Below the pieces are notes generated by a model, which worked only from the letters and a program-made list of their open reading frames with translations, made no database searches and had not been told where the DNA came from. The position numbers and the translations under genes were made by a program. Positions 47,601-59,500 of a stretch of DNA of 64,000 nucleotides are shown here, piece after piece. Source of the stretch: Mya arenaria (Eukaryota > Mollusca > Bivalvia > Myida > Myidae); the NCBI RefSeq assembly GCF_026914265.1, contig NC_069131.1, positions 262,001-326,000 of the forward strand. The letters are read 5' to 3'. How positions within the stretch are numbered: position 1 is the stretch's first letter; each line of letters begins with the position of its first letter.

Positions 47601-50384
47601 CAAGTCCACCCTAAATGAGAAACAAAAGGTCATTTAATTATGTTCATTTTACCCCGAACATTGTTAAAGTTTACATGGTTAGTTGTATACATTTAATGCA
47701 CAAGTATTCTTTCTCAGTTTCAGAAATTATACACCTGTGCATGTTGCAAGGTGCAACACATATTAAAATTATTTTCGTCTACTCTTAGTTCTGTTTCGAT
47801 TTTATGTCCGTTGAATTATTTTATTCCGCACGATGGTTACAACCCAGGGCAGTGACTAAAATTACGTTAGATATAACGACTGAAGGTGTCGTGAGCTTAG
47901 CTTGTCTGATTCTTGTACAGGAGGCTACCAAAATATAAAAAAACAACAGCATTTTTTTATACACCACCATGAAGGGTACGCACTCCGGACTACAGTTATT
48001 CGGTTGTTGACTAACTGAAAGCCCTATTGCGTTCAAGCAGAATTGCACCTGTCAGGCCTATCAACATCGATGTTTTGTTTTGCATTCTCTTGGTCGTTGC
48101 AATACCAAATCTCCGCTATACCCAGAAAGGTCTTTGATGTTGTTGTTTTTGGTATTGGTGTTGTTCGTATTGGTGTAGTCGGTGTTGTTGTTGTTGTTGA
48201 TATTGATATTGGTTCTTGTTGTTTGTGTTTTGATATCGTTATTGATGGTATTGGTTTTGTTTGTTATGGTATTGGTGTTGTTGGTATTCTTGAATTTGAT
48301 GATGTTGGTGGTGTTGGTATCGATGATATTGTTTGTATTGGTGTTGTTTGTGTTGGTGTTGCTAGTGTTGGTGTTGTTGTTATTGATGTTATTGGTATTG
48401 GTAATGTTGGTACTGTATGAATTGGTGTTGTTGATATTGGTGTTGTTGGTATTGGTGTTGTCGTTATTGGTGTTGCTGGTATGAGTGTTGATGGTATGGG
48501 TGTTGATGGTATGGGTGTTGATGGTATGGATGTTGTTGGTATTGATGTTGGTGGTTTTGTTGTTAAATGTGGTCAAATGAAATTCTGCCATTTATAAACA
48601 CAATTAAAAAGTATTTTACCAACATAAGTTACAGTAGTATGAACTTTGCTTTTACAATTTGTAAACAAACTTTAACCTATGTTTATTTGCCAACGCTTAA
48701 ATTAAAACACCATATAATACTTTATAGAAACAATATAAATTACAAGGTTCTTCAGTTCCTAAGTGAATGAAATAGCATATACTTATATGTTTATTTATTA
48801 AAATTTATAACACCCATTTTCAAGAGCACTGTAGCTTAATAAGTAAAAAACAAACCTCTTGATCTAAAAATAAAATATGCAATGTTGAGGACGAAGTTCT
48901 ATAACTTGTTCCTATTGCTTTAAGTCAAAACTCAGAATAAAAATTAAAAACGTACGGTGCAAAATATTCCCAGATGTTTATCCAAGCAAATTAAAGAAGA
49001 CTCTGTTATGTAGTTAGTAACTTGCGAATTTAAGACACCACTGACAAAGAGAGCGTGGTTTAAAGGCAATTTGTCAACAGCTTTTGCGCGTACTTTCATT
49101 AAGGATTATTTCAAGACAATAAGGGTTTTGTTGAAAAGCCAGCCTACACTGAAATAAACGACGCTACTTGAGATTAGTTCTTCTATAATACAACAATTCT
49201 TTAATACAATATTATAGGGTGACACCACTCATGATGTAAAGAAAAGCCAGATTGCGAAGCACTCCACTTTATTCGCTACTTTATAAGCCAATTGTGTGGA
49301 CTGATTGGCCAATTCAACTTTTCTCTTAGAGTGCCATTAATAAACGCGAATCGACAGCATATTATTTGTTTCATCTATAATGGTGTGTACTTGTATTCAA
49401 CACCCACCAACAAACACATTGTCACTGCGATACCTAAAGTCGTAGTATTATTGCAATTGAGACTGCTGTATGACCGACCCCATGGTAGGCTGGTATCTGT
49501 TGAAAGGGTTTCATGTTTTAAATTAGAGAAATTATAAGTTCATATTCCAGAACGAATACAGAATAATATACTACAATCTGCAGTATCATGGTCCTTGAAT
49601 GATTTGGTTCGTTCTCACGTTTGTACATGATTCAGCAAGCAATACCCGCGCACGGTATAGATTCAAAATATATACAAAAAATTCTGATATATGTAAACAA
49701 ATCCATAAGACGTCGTAGAATGGGGAAAGATAAAATAAATTACAAAACTATGTTTCTTTTACAATATATAAGTACATGTATAGATGCATAGTAATCATAC
49801 AGTATTACTGGATGTATTATGTAATTTATGGAGTATCATAGATATGATATATATATATATACCATATATATATATGATACTCCATACATTACATTACAGT
49901 GGCTGGATTAAAAAACATTTACGCTTATTCTTATATTCGAAACGTTCAGAAATTATGTATACTGTATGAATTCTCTCTTAGCGTAATACATTCATGATGT
50001 GATGAAATATTAGTACTTGTTATATGTTGTTAACATATTTATTAACTCATGCATTGCTTAGTATTACACTTTTCTGAAATATAAAAGTATTAATCTATTG
50101 CTTTTAAATATAAACAACCTTGTCATGATTTCTTGTACGAACTTGGCCTTTCGTGTTTTAATATGTATATGCCGAGATGTTCCGTTCCGTTCAATGTGAG
50201 TATGAAAATGGTGCATTCCAGTATTTTATACGCATGTCAAGCATACAGTTACTCTTTCCTGACACGCTAGAGTAACACAAGTCTACGCCCTTGAAACATA
50301 AATAAACAGCTTTCATTTTCACACTTACCAATAACCAAGCTTTGAAAGTTTGTATTTTGGACGCGCACGCCAATTCACCGACAT
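44677..50384 (-). CDS. Ankyrin-repeat protein, complete five-exon gene (336 residues)
   Basis: Exons run from high to low coordinate: 50384-50329, 47610-47153, 46713-46612, 45541-45335 and 44864-44677. The donors are GTAAGT, GTAGGC, GTAAGC and GTAAAT; the acceptors are CATTTAG, TTTTGCAG, CATTACAG and CTTTCAG. All four junction codons (W, G, G, D) form correctly. An in-frame TAG lies 14 codons before the start. Residues 1-100 are basic and unlike known domains, with a nuclear-signal-like cluster QKRRFRKSDHKERKAK at about 78-93. Five consecutive 33-residue ankyrin repeats start near residues 110, 143, 177, 210 and 243. The third is textbook (TPLMLAVTHGDTDAVKLL, then HKHGADIN across a junction). 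The fifth is degenerate. The tail (276-336) is basic (AGKRKLIKVFRR). Ankyrin repeats bind proteins; the partner and pathway are unknown. Intron 1 (2.7 kb) contains a GTT-rich array. Confidence 0.87.
46960..47060 (-). repeat. Possible retroposon 3' end
   Basis: On the plus strand ATACAAGATACAAGAATC is followed by TTTATTTAAAGTCGGG. Read on the minus strand this is AAATAAAGATTCTTGTATC plus a short repeated tail, the style of LINE or SINE 3' ends. It lies in intron 2 of the ankyrin gene. Confidence 0.4.
48120..48565. repeat. GTT/GGTATT-rich low-complexity array
   Basis: Irregular GGTATTGGTGTTGTT-type words fill about 440 bp in intron 1 of the ankyrin gene. On the minus strand they read as asparagine/threonine runs, on plus as valine/leucine runs. 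Neither frame has an exon context. Confidence 0.9.
48600..50180. other. Remainder of ankyrin intron 1; no further exon seen
   Basis: AT-rich sequence with a long AT palindrome at 49821-49892. An 81-codon plus-strand frame at 49292-49537 shows no recognisable domain. Confidence 0.35.
49821..49892. other. AT-rich palindrome
   Basis: GTAATTTATGGAGTATCATA, then (AT)n, is mirrored as (AT)n and TATGATACTCCATACATTAC. It can form a cruciform or a long hairpin in the ankyrin pre-mRNA intron. Confidence 0.85.
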
Positions 50385-50399
50385 GCAGCAAACCGTCAC

Positions 50400-51620
50400 A
50401 AAAATATCACACCTGTCGCCAGACTAACATTTCAAAATGAAAATATCGTGTGAATTATAAGCTTTGGCTCGAAGTTTTAAAATGAAAAAGATCGACAACA
50501 ACAGAATAGTTCTATAATTTTCTCATGCTTTTCGGCGAAATATTCATGATATCAGTTAATAATAACCGTGGAAATATCAGTAGTTCCACAAAATAAGGAG
50601 TGATAATTGTGTTTTAAAAACTACCTTTAACCCTATTGTAGTTTAATGATAGTAATCCAGATCAGCTAGATCAGTTTTATGTGTCTATTTTTAATTCAAA
50701 TAAGCTGTTTAGTTCATGGTTTAATTGTTGTTAATAAAGGAGACCATTCTGAATGTTTGTGTTTTCAGCGGGCACGTTATCAACACCAAACTATACATTT
50801 CCATCAACATTAAACATTTATTAGAAAATTTTAACCGCATATCATATTTGCAGAAACCTTGATTTGAAATATTGATTCATAGAGATTTTTAATAAATACC
50901 CCGATACCACCTGCTCGATTTCCTTGAGAATTTTTTTTCAAAACGTTTTATTTTGGTACAAAAGATTTACCTGTCAATTAAATATCATATAACAAATCAA
51001 TTTAGTTTCTTTACATGCAAAACCGACAAAATTGGAAGCATACTCATAAACGTTTGGAAAATTTAACTTAGGTTTCAATCAACAAACATGAGTGAAATGA
51101 TCCGTTCAGAGTGACCACCACTGCTGCCTTCATATGGGAACTTGCTTGTTCAAGTCGGCGTGGCGCGGGGATGTCTTCCGGTCGCACTTGCTGTCGGTTG
51201 ACAAAGGGCATGTCTTAAAGTAATTGGAATTATTCAATACCATAGTTATTAAAATAATAAACAATGAACGAGCGCAACTCTTACAGAGTAATAAGTGGCA
51301 TGCGTATAATGAAATATCATTGTAATCTACGCTTTTAAACCACGGCTAGAGCTCTTACATTTATATACATGCATTTCTAAAAAACGTGCTGTTTGTTACA
51401 CACAAAAAATGTTTAGGTTTACGTGAAAAAAGTTAACTCTCTCCTGTTCCTGCTGTTTTCCCCTCTAAAATGTGAAGTGATGAAAAAAATGTGAAGTGAT
51501 GCAAAACATGTGAAGAAGGAAAACACCCGCCAATGCTTGTCTAGCATAAATATTTACCCAATAAATAATTATATAATGTTTTACCAAAAACGTTTAGGAT
51601 ATAAATCAATGCCAATGGAA
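50400..51620. other. Upstream region of the ankyrin gene; no gene seen
   Basis: The region must contain the ankyrin gene 5' UTR and promoter, but no clear core promoter element stands out. Three short TGTGAAG(T/A) repeats lie at 51470-51515. Confidence 0.3.
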
Positions 51621-51624
51621 CCCA

Positions 51625-54060
51625 TAAGCTTAACGAGTGGTAAGATATGTCTCGCCCAAACTTACCGAGTGGAAAGATATGTTTCGCAGTAACTTAACGA
51701 GTGGAAGGATATGATTCGCAGTAACTTAATGATTGGTAGGATTTGTTTCACAGTAACTTAACGAGTGGTAGGATATTTCGCAGTAACTTAACGATTGGTA
51801 GGATGCAGTAACTTAATGAGTGGTAGACATGCCCCGCAATAACTAAACGAGTTGTAGGGAATGTCCCGCAGTAACTTAACGAGTGGTAAGATATGTTTCG
51901 CAGTAACTTAAAGAGTGGTAAGATATGTTTCGCAGTAACTTAACGAGTGGAAAGATATGTCCCGCAGTAACTTTACGAGTGGTAAGATATGTCTCACAGA
52001 AACTTACCGAGTGGAAGGATATGTTTCGCAGTTACTTAATGATTGGTAGGATTTGTTTCGCAGTAACTTAACGAGTGGTAGGATATTTCGCAGTAACTTA
52101 ACTATTGGTAGGATGCAGCAACTTAATGAGTGGTAGAAATGCCCCGCAATAACTAAACGAGTTGTAGGGAATGTCCCGCAGTAACTTAACGAGTGGTAAG
52201 ATTTGTTTCGCAGTAACTTAACGAGTGGTAAGATATGTCTCGCAGTAACATAATGAGTGGTAAGATATGTCTCGCAATAAATTAACGAGTGGTAAGATAT
52301 GTCTCGCAGTAACTTAACGAGTGGTAAGATTTGTCTCGCAGAAACTTACCGAGTGGTAGAAATGCCCCGCAATAACTAAACGAGTTGTAGGGAATGTCCC
52401 GCAGTAACTTAACGAGTGGTAAGATATGTTTCGCAGTAACTTAACGAGTGGTAAGATATGTCTCGCAGTAACATAATGAGTGGTAAGATATGTATCGCAG
52501 TAACTTAATGAGTGGTAAGATATGTCTCGCGGTATTTTAACGAGTGGTAAGATATATATTTGATAGTTTATTAACGAGCGGTAAGATATGTCTCGCAGTA
52601 ACTTAATGAGTGTTAGATATGTCTCGCGGTAACTTAATGAGTGGTAAGATATGTGTCACGGTAACTTAACGAGCGGTTAGATATGTCTCGCGGTAACTTA
52701 ACGAGTGGTAAGATATGTCTCGCGGTAACTTAATGAGTGGTAAATTATGTCTCGCGGTAACTTAACGAGTGGTAAGATATGTCTCGCGGTAACTTAACGA
52801 GTGGTAAGATATGTCTCGCGGTAACTTAATGAGTGGTAAATTATGTCTCGCGGTAACTTAACGAGTGGTAAGATATGTCTCGAGGTAACTTAATGAGTGG
52901 TAAATTATGTCTCGCGGTAACTTAACGAGTGGTAAGATATGTCTCGCGGTAACTTAACGAGTGGTAAGATATGTCTCGCGGTAACTTAATGAGTGGTAAA
53001 TTATGTCTCGCGGTAACTTAACGAGTGGTAAGATATGTCTCGCGGTAACTAAAAGTGGCAAGATATGTCTCGCGGTAACTTAACGAGTGGTAAGATATGT
53101 CTTGCGGTAACTAAAAGTGGCAAGATATGTCTCGCGGTAACTAAAAGTGGTAAGATATGTCTCGCGGTAACTTAATGAGTGGTAAGATATGTCTCGCGGT
53201 AACTAAAAGTGGCAAGATATGTCTCGCGGTAACTAAAAGTGGTAAGATATGTCTCGCGGTAACTTAACGAGTGGTAAGATATGTCTCGCGGTAACTAAAA
53301 GTGGTAAGATATGTCTCGCGGTAACTTAATGAGTGGTAAATTATGTTTCGCGGTAACTTAACGAGTGGTAAGATATGTCTCGCGGTAACTTAACGAGTGG
53401 TAAGATATGTCTCGCGGTAACTTAATGAGTGGTAAGATATGTCTCGCGGTAACTTAACGAGTGGTAAGATATGTCTCGCGGTAACTTGATGAGTGGTAAG
53501 ATATGTCTCGCGGTAACTTGATGAGTGGTAAGATATGTCTCGCGGTAACTTAACGAGTGGTAAGATATGTCTCGCGGTAACTTAACGAGTGGAGTGGTAA
53601 GATATGTCTCGCGGTAACTTAACGAGTGGTAAGATATGTCTCGCGGTAACTTAACGAGTGGTAAGAAAAGTCTCGCGGTAACTTAACGAGTGGTAAGATA
53701 TGTCTCATGGTAACTTAACGAGTGGTAGGATATGTCTCGCAGTAAATTACCAAGTGGTAGGAAATGTCTCGCAGTAACTTAACGAGTGGTAGAAAATGTC
53801 CTACAATAACTAAACCTGTGGTACCAAATGTCCAGCAGTAACTTAACGAGTGGTAAGATATCTCTCGCAATAACGAGTGGAAGGAATGTCCCACAAGAAC
53901 TTAACGAGCGGAAGGAAATGTCCCGCAATAACTTGAGTGGTTAAATATGACTCGCAAAAAAACTAAACGAGTGGTAGTAAATGTCTCGCAGTAACTAAAC
54001 GAGTTGTAGGAAATATCTCGCAGTAACTAAACGAGTGGTCTGAAATGTCTCGCAGTAATG
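51625..54060. repeat. 32-bp minisatellite, about 75 copies
   Basis: The unit is ACTTAACGAGTGGTAAGATA then TGTCTCGCGGTA. The left third is diverse (CGCAGTAAC, TTTCGCAG, GCCCCGCAATAAC). The centre (about 52620-53650) is homogeneous, with a shortened CTAAAAGTGG variant. The right edge is again diverse. A compound block (GGATGCAG … GAGTTGTAGGGAATGTCCCG) recurs about 312 bp apart near 51800 and 52112, and part of it again near 52345. Each unit carries GGTAAGAT on the plus strand. Confidence 0.96.
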
Positions 54061-54063
54061 TGT

Positions 54064-54300
54064 AACGTAGTTGTTGCCATTGAAGACGGTAGTTGTTGCC
54101 ATGGAAGCCGGTAGTTGTTGCCATGGAAGCCGGTAGTTGTTGCCATGGAAGACGGTAGTTGTTGCCATAGAAGCCGGTAGTTGTTGCCATGGAAGCCGGT
54201 AGTTGTTGCCATGGAAGCCGGTAGTTGTTGCCATTGAAGACGGTAGTTGTTGCCATGGAAGCCGGTTGTTGTTGCCATGGAAGCCGGTAGTTGTTGCCAA
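54064..54300. repeat. 22-bp minisatellite, 11 copies
   Basis: The unit is GTTGTTGCCATGGAAGCCGG then TA. GAAGAC variants and one CATTGAAG variant occur. It joins directly to the right edge of the 32-bp array. The minus strand of the unit lacks stops, giving three overlapping frames near 54000-54370. Confidence 0.95.
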
Positions 54301-54483
54301 TGTATTTCCGCTGTTTGATATATTTGATGATGGACGAGACCAACATCTTATTTGAGTCTTGTTATTTACAAACAAAGGTCTTTTTATCTTTAGATTTCAT
54401 GTGATTGTCGTTCGTACAAAAGTAACAATTATAATTCGCTCATACAATAACTTCAAAGATATTCGCATCAAAGTCATATAAAA

Positions 54484-54503
54484 TGTCATTATTATTATTA
54501 TTA

Positions 54504-54556
<53 letters not shown>
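54484..54556 (+). repeat. (ATT)n microsatellite
   Basis: ATTATTATTATTATC is followed by an uninterrupted ATT run of about 20 units. Confidence 0.95.
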
Positions 54557-54557
<1 letters not shown>

Positions 54558-54856
54558 GATTATCCAAAATCTTAGTAATTTTGTCAGAGTTTGGGATCAA
54601 GTGTTTGATACAGTCAAATCGAATGCTCAACACAGTGATTTCGTTAAAAGGTTTTAATTGCATACTAGTTGTAAGGCAATCTAAATGTCATGTTGTTGAA
54701 TGGCATAGAAACATGTTGTTTTAACAAAAAAAAAAACAACAGTATAGATGCTTTTATCTAATATTGCAATATATGAAAAGTCGTAGGATTGCGATATGCT
54801 ATAAAGTTTGTTTTTTTCAACAGTATTGATTTCAAATTTACGAATACATTATCATA

Positions 54857-55026
54857 CAGTCGAACCTCGAAGGCTCGAACTCACAGGGACCGGCGGAAAT
54901 ACCTCGAGCCTCAAAATATTCGAGCCAACCGGGAATGCTTACCTTTAGTATACAGACATCGGTCCTTTACATCCAATTTGACAGGAGATTCGAGTCAAGC
55001 GAGTTCGAGACAACGGAATTCGACTG
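54857..55026. mobile_element. 170-bp TA-flanked MITE
   Basis: The left end is CAGTCGAACCTCGAAGGCTC and the right end, read inward, is CAGTCGAATTCCGTTGTCTC. TA lies directly outside both (54855-54856 and 55027-55028). CTCGAA/TTCGAG words repeat inside. The size and TA target fit a Tc1/mariner or pogo-type miniature element. Confidence 0.75.
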
Positions 55027-55029
55027 TAT

Positions 55030-56510
55030 CTTGAAATGAGTTTCGTAATGAGTGATCCTTTCCGATGCAATATGCGTAATATTTAACTGCTTAAGAGATG
55101 TTCATACTTAACATACGAGTTATCTGTATGATAATTAAAATATACCAGTTTTCATTTATCAATATCAATTTTATTCCGGCGAATCGGAATAAGCATCTTA
55201 AACCTGTTAAACTAAAGGAATTTTGAAAACTGGTGGCCAATTTAACTCAGATAAACAAAAGTCACATATTTCCTTTCGATAAAACTTGCGGCATCTGCTT
55301 GACGACAACTATTTATTCGAACACTAACCTGCCCAAAGTTACTCATGAACTGTGTTTTTGTGTCTAAAAGTAAACAGAGTAATATGGAACAACGGCAATG
55401 TTTTTCGTTGTCCTCAAACTTAATTATGATGGTTTTGTTTTAGGACTACGAAATACAATAGCGTTCCATAGAGAATCGTTTAAAATGGTTGCGATCAAAG
55501 TTAACTAGTTTTTATGTACAGTAATTTTATTTTGATATGTTGAAAAGTGGTAAAAATGTTAGCTAAATGTGGTACTACTATAGAATAACACAGACTTAGT
55601 ATTTACCAATTATCATGGCCTCTTTTCTAAAATCCGAGGCAAAACTGCTGTGTACCTTTTCGAACATTTAGTAAAACTTCCTTCTAAAATGCGCAATGTA
55701 AAAAATGGGTATTATAGGCAAACCAGCAAGAAGTGTTTAGTTTAGAATTTTACATAGCACATAGTCAACATACATACATTACCTAGTGCGAACTAAAACA
55801 ACATGTCATTAAATCAATATATAAACATTCACCTGTCAGGTAATTTAACATGAGTTGAATAAGAAAGGGAAAACAAGCATTTTGCATGAACATAATTTTG
55901 GTGTTTCAATATTACGAGGAGGTCGCAAATCATTAGAAATACTTTCTTTAAACCATCTATTTTTCTAGTTGAATTAATCTAAATCAACTCGATTAACATG
56001 AACATTTATATCTATGGCAATAAGATACATGTTTAGCCACACGACTGTAAGGCATTATATATTAGTGGTTGGATCTCTCATCTCCCGGCACCCAGCACCC
56101 GGCATTTACTATCGAATCAACGTGTGTTGATCCAATTAAATAATTAGAGATCACAATTAACGAATGTGGATAAAAAACATATGTTTTAACCGTTTCCAAA
56201 GTGACAGCATGGATATTTCCAGGGTAACGATTGCGTGCATATATACCAGCTGTTTATACGTAACGTCTGTGCAGATATTCTTAATTCAGTTAACAAATTC
56301 AGAAGATTTCCTGAACTTAAATATTTTTCGTATTAAAAACGCTACGAACATTTTCTAGAGAAAGAACACACTTCTAGAGTTAAATTTTGATGTGAGATCG
56401 TAAACAAAACTATTGGTTAACGTTCTTCAGATTATACACAAATATTAACCTTTAATAAAATGATCAACTGCTAATTAATTTACAATTTGATATTTAGGAC
56501 AATATAATGT
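55030..56510. other. No gene seen
   Basis: AT-rich spacer between the small TA element and the giant 24-bp array. No exon-like segment is recognised. Confidence 0.3.
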
Positions 56511-56514
56511 ATAC

Positions 56515-59500
56515 ACCCGACAGTGGCCGCTAGTGTACACTCGACAGCGGCCTCCAGTGTATACTCGACAGCGCTCCCCAGTGTACACTCGACAGCGGCC
56601 TCCAATGTATACCCGACAGCGGCCTCAAGTATACTCGACAGCGCCCTCCAGTGTACACTCGACAGCGGCCTCCAATGTATACCCGACAGCGGCCTCCAGT
56701 ATACTCGACAGCGGCCTCCAGTGTACACTCGACAGCGGCCTCCAATGTATACCCGACAGCGGCCTCAAGTATACTCGACAGCGGCCTCCAGTGTACACTC
56801 GACAGCGGCCTCCAATGTATACCCGACAGCGGCCTCCAGTATACTCGACAGCGGCCTCCAGTGTACACTCGACAGCGGCCTCCAATGTATACCCGACAGC
56901 GGCCTCCAGTGTACACTCGACAGCGGCCTCCAGTATACTCGACAGCGGCCTCCAGTGTACACTCGACAGCGGCCTCCAATGTATACCCGACAGCGGCCTC
57001 CAGTATACTCGACAGCGGCCTCCAGTGTACACTCGACAGCGGCCTCCAATGTATACCCGACAGCGGCCTCCAGTGTACACTCGACAGCGGCCTCCAGTAT
57101 ACTCGACAGCGCCATCCAGTGTACACTCGACAGCGGCCTCCAATGTATACCCGACAGCGGCCTCCAGTGTACACTCGACAGCGGCCTCCAGTATACTCGA
57201 CAGCGCCCTCCAGTGTACACTCGACAGCGGCCTCCAATGTATACCCGACAGCGGCCTCCAGTATACTCGACAGCGGCCTCCAGTGTACACTCGACAGCGG
57301 CCTCCAGTATACCCGACAGCGGCCTCCAGTATACTCGACAGCGGCCTCCAGTGTACACTCGACAGCGGCCTCCAATGTATACCCGACAGCGGCCTCCAGT
57401 ATACTCGACAGCGGCCTCCAGTGTACACTCGACAGCGGCCGCTAGCGTAGGCCCGACAGCGGCATTAAGTGTACTATCGACAGCATCTTCCAGTGTACAC
57501 TCGACAGCGGCCTCCAGTGTATAATCGACAGCGGCCTCCAATGTATACCCTACAGCGGCCTCCAGTATACTCAATAGCACCCTCCAGTGTACACTCGACA
57601 GCGGCCGCTAGCGTATGCCCGACAGCGGCATCAAGTGTACCATCGACAGCATCTTCCAATGTACACCCGAAAGCAACCTCCAGTGTTTACGCGACAGCGG
57701 CCTCCAGTGTATCCCCGACAACGGTTAATTGTACACCCGACAGCGGCCTCCAGTGTACACCCGACGGCGACCTCAAGTGTACACCCGACAGTGGCCTCCA
57801 GTGAATACTTGACAGCAGCCTCCAGTGTAAACTCGACAGCGGCATCGAGTGTACACTACACAGCGTCCTCCAGTGTATACTCGACAGCAGCCTCCAGTAT
57901 ATACTCAAAAGCGGCCACCAGTGTTTACTCGACAGCGGCCTCCAGGGTACACCCGAAGGCGACCTCCAGTGTACACTCGAAAGCGGCCTCCAGTGTACGC
58001 CCAACAGTGGCATCTAGTGTACACCCGATATCGTTTTCCAGTCTACGCTCGACAGCGTCCTCCAGTGTACGCCTGACAGCGGCCTCCAGTGTACACTCGA
58101 CAGAGGCCTCCAGTGTACGCCTGACAGCGCCCTCCAGTGTACACTCGACAGAGGCCTCCAGTGTACAATCGACAGAGGCCTCCAGTGTACGCCTGACAGT
58201 GGCATCTAGTGTACACCCGATATCGTTTTCCAGTCTACACTCGACAGCGTCCTCCAGTGTACGCCTGAGAGCGGCCTCCAGTGTACACTCGACAGAGGCC
58301 TCCAGTGTACGCCTGACAGCGGCCTCCAGTGTACACTCGACAGAGGCCTCCAGTGTACGCCTGACAGCGGCCTCAAGTGTACACTCGACAGAGGCCTCCA
58401 GTGTACACTCGGCAGAGGCCTCCAGTGTACGCCTGACAGCGGCCTCCAGTGTGCACTCGACAGAGGCCTCCAGTGTACACTCGACAGAGGCCTCCAGTGT
58501 ACGCCTGACAGCGGCCATCCAGTGTACACTCGACAGAGGCCTCCAGTGTACGCCCGACAGTGGCATCTAGTGTACACCCGATATCGTTTTCCAGTCTACA
58601 CTCGACAGCGTCCTCCAGTGTACGCCTGACAGCGGCCTCCAGTGTACACTCGACAGAGGCCTCCAGTGTACACCTGACAGCGGCCTCCAGTGTACACTCG
58701 ACAGAGGCCTCCAGTGTACGCCTGACAGCGGCCCTCAGTGTACACTCGACAGCGGCCTCCAGTGTACACTCGAAATCAGCATCCAGTGTACGCCCGACAG
58801 CGCCTCCAGTGTACACCCAACAACGGACTCCAGTGTATACTCGACAGCGGCCTCCATTGTACGAACGACCGCGGCCTCGAGTATACACCCGACAGCGGCC
58901 TCCGGTTTATACTCGAAAGTGTCCTGCAGTGTACACTCGACAGCGGCCTCCAGTGTATACTCGACAGTGGCCTCTCATGTACGCCCAACAGCGGCATCCA
59001 GTGTACACTCGACAGCAGCCTCAAGTGTATGCCCGACAACGGTATCCATTGTACAACCGACAGCGGCCCCCAGTGTACACCCGACAGCGACCTCAAGCGT
59101 ACACCCGACAGTGGCCTCCAGTGTACACTAGACAGCGGCCTCCAGTGAACACTCGACAGCGGCCTCAAGTGTACACCCGACAGCGGCCTCCGGTTTATAC
59201 GTGAAAGTGCCATCCTGTGTACACTCGACAGCGGCCTCAAGTGTATACTCGACAACGGCCTCCAGTGTATATTCGACAGCGGCCTCCATTGTACGACCTA
59301 CAGCGGCCTCGAGTATACACCCGGCAGCGGCATCCAGGTAAACCCGACAACGGCCTCCAGTGTACACCCGAAAGCATCATCCAGTGTACACCCGACAGCG
59401 GCCTCCAGTGTACACCCGAAAGCATCATCCAGTGTACACCCGACAGCGGCATCCAGTGTACACCCGAAAGCATCATCCAGTGTACACCCGAAAACATCAT

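Noticed and set aside
48043-48591. Asparagine/threonine-rich or valine/leucine-rich protein
   Set aside because: Low-complexity GTT/GGTATT array within ankyrin intron 1; frames on both strands and no exon signals.
49292-49537. 81-codon plus-strand frame
   Set aside because: No recognisable motif and located in ankyrin intron 1 on the opposite strand.
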